Shown here: piece after piece, positions 11,726 to 22,278 of the stretch
Position numbering within the stretch: position 1 is the stretch's first letter
How the letters are laid out: each line of letters opens with the position of its first letter
Source of the DNA: Neurospora crassa OR74A
Taxonomy: Eukaryota > Ascomycota > Sordariomycetes > Sordariales > Sordariaceae
Assembly (NCBI RefSeq): GCF_000182925.2
Contig: NC_026501.1
Location: 8,535,917-8,599,916, forward strand
Reading direction: 5' to 3'
Length of the DNA: 64,000 nt
The notes under the pieces: model-generated
Databases searched by the model: none
Seen by the model: the letters and a program-made list of their open reading frames with translations, nothing else
Told to the model about the DNA's origin: nothing
Made by a program: the position numbers and the translations under genes

Positions 11726-13515
11726 TCTGACTTGTGGCTAAACAAATAGCGTAGCTCTCGCCGCAAATAAGACGCACAGCTAACACCCCGAACCCTGGAA
11801 TGGCGCCAAGCCCGACCAAAAAGGTGGTCTGGGTGGCTGGATTGGAAACCGTAAAGTGAACTGAAGCTTGCAGATATCTGGGGTATTGTGGCAGTGAAGA
11901 ATCGTTGCTGTAGTCGAAACAGATCTGCCAGTAAGTGTACCAGATGTCCGTGTTATTCGTCGGTCGTATAAGCCACGCCCCTAGATCTACAAGGCAATGA
12001 GTGTGTGATGTAGCACGGAGAGGGCCTCTGATATGTCCTGGTATGGCGGATCGCAGCGAAACAGTAGAAAGTTGAAATCTTGGGCAATTAAAGGCAAGAT
12101 GTGGTCGATCAAGCAAGAGAAAACCGGCTTGGCTTCGGTGAAATTGAAAACCAAGAAAGGCCGGATATCTCGGAACAGTACGAAAATCGACGAAAACAGA
12201 AAGTAGCGCAGAACCATGCACGCCAGGAACGGGTTGTTCTTTCCTCACAATAGGTCAAATATCAGAATTGCAACTGGAACTACTAGTATATGTAAAAATC
12301 TGGGGGAAGGTTGCTGCCCTGGGACAGGAACAAAAGGTCCGTGAACATCCAAAGAGGAAGCGCCCTACATTCGAGACCATTGATCGAAATCTGAGACCTT
12401 TGGTGATCGGGATCCACCAAAAATGTCGACGTTGGGCAGTTCACACAACTCAACAACCGAGCGTTAAAGTTGACTTCCCAAAGAGGAGTTTAGACGAGGA
12501 TCCATGCGGGATCAGTGTCCGGCCTGGCGCAACATTTATTGTCAACAGATGCTCGACCAAACTAGAACTAGAGGTACGTAAGCGTAGATGCTGGACGATA
12601 AATATGACACTAGACGCCTCGACTCGTATGTGACGGATATATATATACCTCTATGCAGCATCTTCGACGATGGTTGAGAGAACAACCGGCACAAACTCTC
12701 AGAGTCCTGAGCGACCCGAAGTGATCAATGATATGGCAAAACAAAAACAAAGACATGAGCAGAAAAGACACCGGCAGCATGGTTCCTGTCACATGTGCCT
12801 GGCTCGAGCCTAGAAAAGGCGGAACCTGGAACTAAAAGCGGGACCACAAGCCCCCGGCAACGGCCCCGCTCGGCCCGGATCCGAGCGGATGGCTCGTGCA
12901 TGCACAGCCGAACTTGTACCGCCCGTGTACAGCGAGCAGCTGAGATACAGCATGCCACAGTGGCTTTAGTGGGGGTGGCACCTGCTACCTTAGGTAGGTA
13001 GAGGTGCCGTAATGGTAGCCCCAGGAATCGAACTGCACCCGGGCCATCAGCTGGAGACAGACTGTCTGTCCACTTCCACTTGTCACCCTTCCATGATCCC
13101 CGGCCGTCTCTACTAGCATATACCTCGGGCCACGAGCCGAAAGTGAATGTTTGTTGACACTGACAGAGCCAGGTCGATGAAGAAGAGGTAACCAGGGGCG
13201 ACTACCTTGAAGAAAGCCGAGGCGCATTGGGGATGTCAAGAACTCGGCGCATCCTCCGAAGCAGGCAACAATACCCTCGAGATTCTGACGAAGCGGCCCT
13301 CGACGGACCTTTGCGGATACACAGGCCATCGAGCCTAGCACGACGACAAACGTGTCGAGGGATTCCGGCATCAGTCCTTCACCAATCTAACAATTCCTGA
13401 CGACGGCCACTGCAACGACGGATCCATGTGACAGCTGGTTAACCACCCGTACCTGACCAACTCCAAACACGATCCCCGGCCTTGACCTGCCATCATTGGA
13501 TGGCCACACCACCAC
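11726..13515. other. Intergenic region between ceramidase and golgin genes
   Basis: The two flanking genes diverge. A 76-codon ATG frame on the minus strand (11987-12217) is rich in Phe, Leu and Ile, and a non-ATG minus frame (11688-12248) overlaps it in another register. Neither resembles a family and no clean splice pattern joins them, so I leave both uncalled. Short GGTA repeats lie near 12991-13005. Confidence 0.4.
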
Positions 13516-16349
13516 ATGGCAGCACCCGCTAAACAAGCCTCGTCAAGATGGGGCTCCTTCTTATCCCAGGCCGTCGCCGGAGTCGAGGCCAAACTAGACA
13601 CCATTCTCGCCGATGACTATGATGATGCCGCCCAGCAGAACAAGGAGTCCAAACCAGCAGCCACTCCCCCGCCGGCACCATCACCGGCAAAGGCCAGCCC
13701 GAGTAGGATGCTTCCATTCGAACCCAATCTTGTACATCCGTCCAGGACATATGGCTGACAGTCTTTACTACTTACAGCGCCATCGAGAACAGCCTCGACA
13801 CGTACCAATGATCGTCTACAAGAGCGGTTGGCCAGGGCCGTGGCCGCCAAGGCTGCCGGCAAGAACCTCGATCGAACGTCATCCTCGACACAAGCGAGCC
13901 CACGCCAGAGCATGGATGCGCCAAGTCGTGCCTCGACCGATAGCATCGAAAGACCAAATTTCGCAGATAAAGCCAGTCCGAATGCCGTTTCTTCGCCGCG
14001 CGCATCCGCAGACACGCCCAGAAAATCGCAGGATACAACACAGGAACCGCCAGTGGCACCACTGGACTCAGCGGACGACATCAAGGAGGTGGAAGCACAG
14101 TCAGTTTCTGAGAAAGCGGATAGTGCGAGGCCTTCGACGGATCAGCCAAGTCCAGAGAACACTGAGGATGAAGCCCCGACAACTGAAAGTAAATTGGAAG
14201 CACCCGCGGAGATACTCGCCAAGACCGAACCCAAGAAGAGCGTTGAGGTCACTGAGAAGGCACGTCCAGATGGTCAGGAAATGAAATCGGACGATACGCG
14301 ACCGCAAAATCAGGACGAAATCTACGCCTACGTAGAGCGAATTGATGCTTTGGAGGCCAAGCTCCAGTACCTTGCAAGGGAGGCATCCGCAGCGGCGCGC
14401 AAGGAGGCTTTGTCTGCACCCGCTGGCAGTGCCGAAAAGAAGCTTGCGGAGAAGGATCAACAAATAGCCCAGCTGATGGAAGAAGGAAAGAATCTTGCTA
14501 GTAACGAACAAAAGCTGCGGACGATCTTGAAGAACTTGCGAAAGAAACAAGCCGAAGATGAAAAGGACATGGGGAACCTTAAAGCGGCCAAGGAAAAGGC
14601 CGACAGGGAAATAGAGAACTTGCGCAAGCGTGCTCGACACGCAGACGAACTCGAAAAGAGCCAGAACGAGCTCCAAAAACGGTTGGACCAGTCACAACGG
14701 GAGCTAAACTACTTACGACCGGAAGTCAAGTCCAAGGATACTATCATCGCTGAACTACGATCACAAATCCAAAAGGCTACTGAACAGGCGGATGTCATGT
14801 CAGCAAAGGCCAACGACAAGGCAAGAGAACAGGATCAGCGGCGGATAGCAGAATTGGAAGAATCCGTGGAAGCTCTCAAGATCGAGAAGAATCTGATGGC
14901 CGACCGCGCCAAGGCGCAAGCTGATGAACTCCGAAAAGAGGCTGAAAAAGCAAGCGAAAAGGCAAAGGCTTTGGAGTTAGAGCTAAAGGCCGAAGTCCAT
15001 ATGATGGAAAGTAAGCTGGAAGCTATGCGGACCCGCGCTGAAGAAGCTTCCTCGGGCGTGACGGGAGACTCCCAAGCCAAGTTGCTTAGACAGGTGGAAA
15101 CCCTGCAAAGTCAATACTCGATTGCAAGCGAAAACTGGCAAGGGATCGAAACCACCTTGCGGTCGAGAATAGTTAACCTTGAGAAGGAGCGTGATGAAGC
15201 ATTGCAGCGGGAGTCTGACATGCGAAGAAAGGCTCGTGAAGCTGTAAGCACATTCCGAAGTCATATGCCTTTGCAAATCAGAACACTGATAATCTCTAGG
15301 CCCTCCGAGCGAGACGCAATGAGGAAGAGCTGGAAGAAGCCAAGACCAAGCTTCCTAACCAGGAAGACGTTGAGTCCTACCGCTCACAACTCGACTCTCT
15401 CAAGAAGCGCGCGGAAGAAGCCGAAGCCGCCCTAGCAGAGGCGCGAGCCGATTTTGAGAAGCAGAAGCAGGCATGGGAGGCTGAAAAGGAACTAATCAAA
15501 GAGGAAAGGGAAAGGGATCTCCAATCACAAGGAAACCGGCCACGATCCTGGTTAGAGGGTCTCCCCGGCGGCCCATTCCTGAAGAACGAGGGTAGCGGGC
15601 CTGGATCACCCCAACTATCAACAGCGCAAAGGACCTACAGCACTGATTTCCTAGGCATCCAAGGCCTTTCCAACAAGGTCCGCAAGGCATCAGCCCCATC
15701 AAGTAACGGTGATGCCGCAACGGGAGCAAACATAAGCCGTAGACCCTCCGGCCAACCCGGCCTGATCCGCACATCAGTTGCCTCTGGCAGCACCCAAGCA
15801 GGAAGCAACTCCCTCTTCAGTCCCACTACAGAATCCATGCCTCCAGTCACACCCTCATCCGCGATTCACCAGACATCAGACGCAGGTGGCGCACCCGAGA
15901 TCCAGCACCCACGCGCTGGGCTCCATCGTTCCGACACGGGCTTCGACAGCGTCGACTCGTCCTCCTCTCCACACAACGTATTGCAGGACATGGTCTCCGT
16001 ATCCACCATCGCCGCCGGGCCCTCGGTCCAGCTCGTGGAGCGCATGAGTGCCAAGATCCGCCAGCTTGAGAGCGAGAAGGTGACGGTGCGCGAAGAGCTG
16101 GCACGCATCTCCAAGCAGCGGGACGAGGCACGGGCGGAGATTGTGGCGCTCATGGGCGAGGTGGAGAATCAGAAGAAGGCGGCTGAGAGGGTGGCTGAGC
16201 TGGAGAGGCAGGTGGCGGAGGTGAATGAGCGATATGAGACGACGCTGGAGCTGTTGGGCGAGAAGAGCGAGGAGGTGGATGAGTTGAAGGCGGATGTGCA
16301 GGATTTGAAGGACATGTATAGGGATTTGGTGGAGAGGACTATGAAATGA
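13516..16349 (+). CDS. SGM1: TMF/Sgm1-type golgin (TATA element modulatory factor family)
   Basis: Three exons (13516-13702, 13778-15243, 15300-16349) give about 900 residues. The N-terminus RWGSFLSQAVAGVEAKLD is typical of TMF1/Sgm1. The segment SRTASTRTNDRLQERLAR spans just after intron 1 and supports its phase (donor GTAGGA). Residues 60-200 are low complexity, rich in Pro, Ser and Ala; residues 200-480 and 500-600 are coiled coil; a Ser/Pro-rich linker follows; and the C-terminal 110 residues (SVQLVERMSAKIRQLESEK to DLKDMYRDLVERTMK) match the TMF C-terminal coiled coil that binds Rab6/Ypt6. The expected role is a Golgi tether for retrograde vesicles. The C-terminal domain and N-terminus make the family call good; partner binding is inferred from homologues. 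NAS6 converges on it from the right. Confidence 0.85.
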
Positions 16350-16665
16350 GGTCGTGAGTGGTGAGTGAGAGGGGACGGACTGGGTAGTGATTCTTGCATA
16401 CATAATAAACTATTCAAGATGGCTGGTAATGAAAATGAGTTGTCGTGTGGGTATGAAGGGAAGGGGACTCTAATGGACATGTGACTAAGGATGGCTTTCA
16501 CTAATATTTTGGATATTGATGTCCATAAACCTTGGTTTAGCCCATAGCATCACTATCTCGTATTCATCGCCCTTTTTTCCGGAGCAAATTAAGTCAACGC
16601 TCGTTCTCCTCATCGTGTCATCTTCGCCACACGTACCCCCAACCTGCACCTGCAAACGGGGTAAC
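16350..16665. other. Convergent 3' region golgin-NAS6
   Basis: These 316 bases should hold both 3' UTRs. I see no gene in them. Confidence 0.5.
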
Positions 16666-17617
16666 CTAAAGCTCAATCCCCTCCTTCTCGGCCTCTTTCT
16701 CAATAAACCTCCTCACATCCTTATCCGGCGCCAAGTCCAATGCCAAATATCCATCCATATCTTTCTTGTCCGTCTCCGCCCCGGCCTTCAACAACGCAAC
16801 AGCCGCATGCCCATGTCCCTCGGCCACCGCATGATGCAGCGGCGTATACCCCGCGTTGTCGCTGGCATTAATCGGCGACTTGTGCTGCAACAAAAGATTG
16901 ATCATCGGCACGGACCCAATAGCCGCGGCGCGGTGCAAGGGGTATTGCCCCCGTTTGTCCTTGACCCGGACCGAGGCAGGCTTGGGTTTCATGTCTGGAG
17001 ACAAAAGCTTACGCGCGAGGTCAATGTTGTTTTTGGAAGCAATGAAGTGTAGGGCGGTTTGCGATTGGTGGTTGGTTTGGTTGATGTCGGCGCCGCGGGA
17101 AAGGAGGAGGTCGATTATGGCGTCGGAGTCTTTGACCGAGGCGGAGATCATGAAGGGGGTCCAGCCCATGTCGTCCTGGTTGTGTGGTGTAAGTTGTAAG
17201 TGCTGAGTGAACAGAGGGAAGGGAAAGGAGAAAAAAAAAGTGAGAGTTCCTACCTCAACATCGGGATCAAAACCCTTTTGGTTCACGAGTAGCTCAACGA
17301 CTTCCTTGCGGTTGTAGGAACAGGCCCAGTGGATGGGGAGACGGCCATCGTCGTCCTTGCGTTGAGCGAGCTTGGGGTTGGCCTGGTTGTGTGTTTAGTC
17401 ATTTTGCAAGTATACGTATTTTTGAAACGACATCTCACTCACATTGAGGAGAGACTCGACGATGGACGCTGAGATTGTGAAAATGTCAGTATTCAGTCAT
17501 TTCGTGGATGGTTTAACGAGTGTCCTCAACTGCTCAGCTTGAAGGGTTCTGGAGCTTTCTATGCTCACCTTTACCATCCCTAGCGGCAGCGTGAATTGCA
17601 AACTTGTCTTCTGCCAT
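16666..17617 (-). CDS. NAS6: 26S proteasome assembly chaperone Nas6 (gankyrin/PSMD10)
   Basis: Four exons (17617-17569, 17468-17443, 17382-17254, 17175-16666) give 237 residues, the usual gankyrin length. The protein opens MAEDKFAIHAAARDGKAS and consists of about seven ankyrin repeats. Clear ones include DDDGRLPIHWACSYN, MGWTPFMISASVKDSD, QSQTALHFIASKNNID, RGQYPLHRAAAIGSVP and AGYTPLHHAVAEGHGH. Nas6 is a cytosolic chaperone that binds the Rpt3 ATPase during assembly of the proteasome base. Exon 2 is only 26 nt long. At the end of exon 1, GTAAAG and GTGAGC are both possible donors in the same phase; I prefer GTGAGC because it gives the family-like GKAS and matches the consensus better. PRP46 starts 512 bp away on the other strand, so the two probably share a promoter region. 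Confidence 0.9.
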
Positions 17618-18129
17618 ATTGATCAAGCAGATGGATTACTCAGTAAGAGAGGCCTCAAAGTCAATCAGAAAGTCGATTGAATTGAGTTCCAAGGATTTGT
17701 TTGATATGGTGATGATGCTGTTGCATGAGTTGAACGTCATGTAAGTGATGCCTTCCCCCGGGAGCTTCCATGAGGTGTGTGAAGTCCGAAAGAGGCACAC
17801 AGTGTGAGCTCGACTGTGTTTGCCAAGACGCTAAATGTGCTAAAAGATGTGGCCCAAGCTCCCCCAAGCCAGGACGTCAGCAAAAATTCCCAGCCGCGTC
17901 CAGGCCGCGCCGGTGGCGCTCGTCGGTGCTCAGCACACTGTATCACTTTCATCACGCACTGCATCCAGTCTTCAACTTCAACTTTGACATCAAGTCAACA
18001 ACCACGGCTCGAATTCGGATTTCATCACAACAACCGACTCAAAACCCCCTCCGGCTATATTGAAGAATAATTCGCACAAAGAACCCAAACGACGAAACGA
18101 CCCTACCTATCCGACATCCGACCCTTAAG
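17618..18129. promoter_or_regulatory. Bidirectional promoter region NAS6/PRP46
   Basis: About 510 bases separate the start codons of two divergent housekeeping genes. No factor site can be named with confidence. Calling this a shared promoter is inference from geometry. Confidence 0.45.
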
Positions 18130-19705
18130 ATGGCGGCCGAGGTTGCCAACAGCGCCGCCAATGGCTCTGGCCCTGACACCAACCCGCTCTCGACCATGAT
18201 CCGCGAGAACGCTAGAAAAACGAAACTCATCTACGCCGCCACAGCCACAACTACAGATGCCTCTGGCACTTCCGGGAGAAAGCGTCTAAAACTCGACCCT
18301 GGGCTTGCGTCAGAAGATCCCGACATCACCAAGACCGGCCTATCTCTCCGTCTCCACGCCGAGTACAGCGACGTCCAGACCCTCCCCGAAGCCATTGCCT
18401 CCAAGTTGCCAGCCGGCGGACCACGCAAAAAGAAGGCCAAGCCAGCCATCGAAGAGGCTCCCTCAAAATCCGAAGAACACGCCCGCAAACTCATCGAGGG
18501 TATCCCACCGAGCAAGTCCGCCGCCGCCAACTCGAATGCTCTGGTCCTGTCGCGCAGCAAGCCCGGCGGCGCTGGCGCGTCGTCAACCAGACCAAATGCG
18601 CAACGAAACGAGCCCCAAACAAACAGCCTGGCGCGGCGATCCGACGTGCTGGTACAGCCCAGGCCAGATTGGCACCCACCTTGGAAGCTTCTCAAGGTGC
18701 TTTCGGGCCATCTGGGGTGGGTGCGTGCCTTGGCAGTAGAACCGGACAACAAGTGGTTTGCCTCGGGCGCAGGCGACCGCACTATCAAGATTTGGGATTT
18801 GGCGTCAGGAGCGCTGAAGTTGACTCTTACCGGACACATCTCGACGGTTCGCGGATTGGCCGTGTCACCGAGACACCCATACCTGTTCTCGTGCGGTGAG
18901 GATAAGATGGTCAAGTGCTGGGATTTGGAGACGAACAAGGTTATCCGACATTACCACGGCCATCTCAGCGGTGTTTATACCCTTGCGCTGCATCCTACAC
19001 TGGATGTTTTGGTAACAGGCGGTCGCGACGGTGTCGCGCGTGTGTGGGATATGCGGACAAGAAGCAACATTCACGTCCTCTCTGGACACACAGGCACAGT
19101 AGCGGATCTTGTCTGTCAGGAGGCCGACCCTCAGGTCATCACAGCCAGCTTGGACTCGACCGTTCGCATGTGGGATCTGGCAGCCGGCAAGACGATGGGC
19201 GTCTTGACACATCACAAGAAGGGTGTGCGAGCGTTGACGACGCATCCAACCGAGTTTACGTTCGCAACGGGTAGCACAGGCAGCATCAAGCAGTGGAAGT
19301 GTCCCGAGGGTGCTTTTATGCAGAATTTTGAGGGACACAATGCCATCATCAACACGCTATCCGTGAACGACCAAAACGTCATGTTCTCTGGTGGCGACAA
19401 TGGTTCCATGAGCTTCTGGGATTGGAAGTCGGGCCATCGCTTCCAGGCTCTTGATACGATTGCTCAGCCTGGTTCACTTGATGCGGAGTCGGGTATCATG
19501 AGCTCGACCTTTGACAAGTCTGGCGCCCGCTTGATTTGCGGTGAAGCGGACAAGACCAGTGAGTTTACCCTGCCATGACAATCAGTTCTTGAGGATATTG
19601 TTACTAACCCCATGTCTAGTTAAAATATGGGGTGAAGACCTTAGCGCGACACCAGAGTCGCATCCCCTCGAGTGGAAGCCAACATTGGCTAAGCGTAAAT
19701 TTTAA
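18130..19705 (+). CDS. PRP46: Pre-mRNA splicing factor Prp46/PLRG1, WD40 protein
   Basis: Two exons (18130-19558 and 19620-19705) give 504 residues. The short last exon restores the normal C-terminus [18 protein letters not shown], which the longer unspliced frame lacks. Residues 1-170 are a low-complexity N-terminus with the PLRG1-like start region. From about residue 180 there are seven WD40 repeats, beginning [19 protein letters not shown] with typical ends such as [35 protein letters not shown] and [11 protein letters not shown]. Prp46 is a core part of the Prp19/NTC-associated spliceosome complex in the nucleus. The intron has GTGAGT donor and TAG acceptor. ORC1 converges on it; the two stop codons are only about 210 bp apart, so the transcripts may overlap. 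Confidence 0.93.
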
Positions 19706-19914
19706 GCATCGTGAATGGCGAGAACGGAGAATGTCATACCTCTTCCTTTGCATGCAGGTTAAAGACGAGCAGGCGAAAAAGGGATATAATGGATAGACGA
19801 CAAACCTGGGATAGCGTGTTAATCAACCAAATGGACTTTGACATTCAATGTTCATGAGCATCAAACCAACGAAATCTTGTCTATATTCTTACTGTTGGGT
19901 ATCATTACTATCGT

Positions 19915-22278
19915 TCAAAGAAGCACACCTAGCGTCTTGATCTCCGGATCATCACGGAAAGCCAACCTAACTTCCTCATCTCCAACAGCCAGCCGAATCT
20001 TGCTCGGTCGCTCAGCCTTGTGAGCCTCCAAGTTGATGACACCCGCTCCTGTTAGGTCGACCGCTGCGATGGCGAGTCCGCCTGGCCGCATCTGCCTGAC
20101 ATCGGGTTTGGATCTAGGCCCACCCATGATACCATCTCCATAGTCTGCCGCGCTCACTCCAGCCGTGGCCATTAAGGCATTCAATGGCCGACTATCGCCT
20201 CCGGTCGCCAGCTTAATCATCCGTTGCATCTCCTCCAGCACATCTCCGAACGTGCTCTCCGCTAACCCTGTCCGCTGAGTACGCAACAGCAGCGCCGTAA
20301 GCAACAACCTTGACGCAAAGGGGAGGCCCCTCAGGTACTGCTGCAGCGGATTACTCGTAGCCTCGTTAATGGCCCTCCGCACCGTCTCAATCGTGACTCG
20401 ACCGGCCGACCCCTTCTTCTTACTGACCACTTTATCTTCAACACCCTTCTTTTTGCTTGGCGTTGGCGGTTCAGCCTCAGCAACAACCTTCGCGTCCGCC
20501 TCCGCCAACTCCACCGCCCGTCGACAAATATCCAGCGCCCGTCTCGCATCACCACTCACAGCCGCCACCTTGCGAGCCGCAAACTGCACCGCGTCCGCAT
20601 CCACAATATCCCCCGGCACGCCCTCCAACCGGCTTTGCACGATCCGCATCAGCTGCTCATGATTATACCCGGGAAACGTAATCCGCGTCAGCCCCAACCG
20701 ACTGCTGATCTTGTTACTTAGCGTGCGCTCGGGCAAGTCCATCGTGTTGGCCACGGCCAGCACAATCAGCCGACTGTGTCTCAGCCCGGGCCAGTTGAAG
20801 AAGTTGTACATGACCCCTTGGTTCTTGGTCACCAGCTGGTCCAGCTCGTCCATCAGCACCACGCACGGCACGCGGCGCGGGGACGGGTGGCTGAATTCGC
20901 GCTCGAGCAGGTCCAACGCTTGTGAGGGGCTGACGCGCTGGCCCTTGAGGGCTTCCCAGAGTAAAGAGTAGGATTGGTGCGGGTCGGTAATCTTCATGCC
21001 GTTGATTTCGACAAAGATGAAGTCATCCAGCTCGTCGGCGCGCACGGCGGCGTCCAGGTGCGAGACGACTTCGCGCACCGTGGCGGTTTTGCCCGTGCCC
21101 GGCGTGCCGGAGATGTAGATACAGGTGCCGCTTCCGTCAGTGATGGCCGCTTCGAGGTGCGAGTACACGAGCGAGAACTCGGCTTCGCGGCAGGGGAGGG
21201 AGGTCGGGACCGAGGCAACGTGCAGTTGGGTGCGGGCGAGTTGGTAGGGGGAGTTGTGGATGTGCATGGGGGAGAGCACGCGGGTGGCCAAGGGGGTAAA
21301 TTCGAGATGCCTCTTTATCATGATCTTGCGGTGGGAGGTGGGCGTTACGGCGGCGCTGAGAGCGGCTTTGGTGCCTTTGCGTCGGCTGGTTGGGGTGGCG
21401 GCATTGCTGCGGACTTTGAGTTTTCGAGGGGTGCGAGGGACTTTAGCGGCGGGTTCGGCGCCAGCGCCGTCGTCGGAGGCGTATTCTCGTTCGGGAGATT
21501 CGGCTTTGGGTTGTCGTTTCCTCCGTGTGGCTTTGGTGCGCTTGAGGACGAAGTCGAGGAGGGATTCGAGATCTTCCTTGCCCTTGTAGATATCTTCCCA
21601 TTTGAATTCGTCGGTGTAGGTACACGTTCGTGTGTTGCAGCCTCGACGGCAGATGAAGACCTTGCCAAACTCTTTGGATTTTCGTGGGACTTTGCCGGTT
21701 GGGTACTGTTTCATGAAGGCTTCTTGGGACATGACTATGGCCTTGCCATTGATAGTGGTCAGGGCATTGAAGTCGAAGCTCGGTGTTATATAGAGCTCGT
21801 TCTGCACTTCGAAGTTAGCAAAATCAAACCAGGGACTGTTGAGATGAAGACTATGATGACATACCTCAACAAAATCCGTTCTCTTCTTCGGACCATTCCG
21901 AATCTCCTTCTCCGAAGAAAACCACATGAACTTGGCCGACTTTTCGCCATCATCCACCAAAAACTCCGAGACAATGCCAACCCAGGCTTCGTTAGAGCCT
22001 TCAGCTTTGAGAAGCAGAGTGTCTCCCACGTAGCAGTCAAAGTCCCCCATTTGTGCACCGATAATCTTGCGCTCTGGCTGTGTTGTTCGTTTCCGTTTTC
22101 TCGATCCCGGTCCGCTTGCTGGTATAACCTCGTTTTCTCCTTCGTCCTCTTCCCTGTCATAAATCCATTCCCACGGCAAATCATCTGTCCCAAGCTCATC
22201 ATCCGAATCCTCTCTGGTTACGCCTGGGAGACGAAAGTCTTGCGCTCGAGACGAACGCCGTCCGGGGGTGGCAGGCAT
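19915..22278 (-). CDS. ORC1: Origin recognition complex subunit 1
   Basis: The frame is open for 787 codons from the ATG at 22278, but 21802-21864 is very likely a 63-nt intron (GTATGT donor, a GCTAAC branch site and CAG acceptor) with no stop and a length divisible by three. Removing it gives about 766 residues and restores the family segment NELYITPSFDFNALTTINGK. Residues about 75-200 form a BAH domain, followed by a Lys/Arg-rich linker and an AAA+ ATPase domain with Walker A GTPGTGKT (about 370-377) and Walker B LMDELD (about 454-459). A winged-helix region follows. Orc1 binds replication origins and, with Cdc6, loads the MCM helicase. A cysteine-bearing stretch CRRGCNTRTCTYTDEF in the BAH domain is conserved in fungal Orc1. 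No PHD finger is present, as expected for fungi. Confidence 0.93.
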   Translation of the reverse strand: MPATPGRRSSRAQDFRLPGVTREDSDDELGTDDLPWEWIYDREEDEGENEVIPASGPGSRKRKRTTQPERKIIGAQMGDFDCYVGDTLLLKAEGSNEAWVGIVSEFLVDDGEKSAKFMWFSSEKEIRNGPKKRTDFVEVCHHSLHLNSPWFDFANFEVQNELYITPSFDFNALTTINGKAIVMSQEAFMKQYPTGKVPRKSKEFGKVFICRRGCNTRTCTYTDEFKWEDIYKGKEDLESLLDFVLKRTKATRRKRQPKAESPEREYASDDGAGAEPAAKVPRTPRKLKVRSNAATPTSRRKGTKAALSAAVTPTSHRKIMIKRHLEFTPLATRVLSPMHIHNSPYQLARTQLHVASVPTSLPCREAEFSLVYSHLEAAITDGSGTCIYISGTPGTGKTATVREVVSHLDAAVRADELDDFIFVEINGMKITDPHQSYSLLWEALKGQRVSPSQALDLLEREFSHPSPRRVPCVVLMDELDQLVTKNQGVMYNFFNWPGLRHSRLIVLAVANTMDLPERTLSNKISSRLGLTRITFPGYNHEQLMRIVQSRLEGVPGDIVDADAVQFAARKVAAVSGDARRALDICRRAVELAEADAKVVAEAEPPTPSKKKGVEDKVVSKKKGSAGRVTIETVRRAINEATSNPLQQYLRGLPFASRLLLTALLLRTQRTGLAESTFGDVLEEMQRMIKLATGGDSRPLNALMATAGVSAADYGDGIMGGPRSKPDVRQMRPGGLAIAAVDLTGAGVINLEAHKAERPSKIRLAVGDEEVRLAFRDDPEIKTLGVLL

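Noticed and set aside
11688-12248. Minus-strand frames upstream of the ceramidase gene
   Set aside because: The longer frame has a GTG start, the shorter ATG frame (12217) is in another register, and no splice pattern or family links them. A small membrane protein gene remains possible but unsupported.
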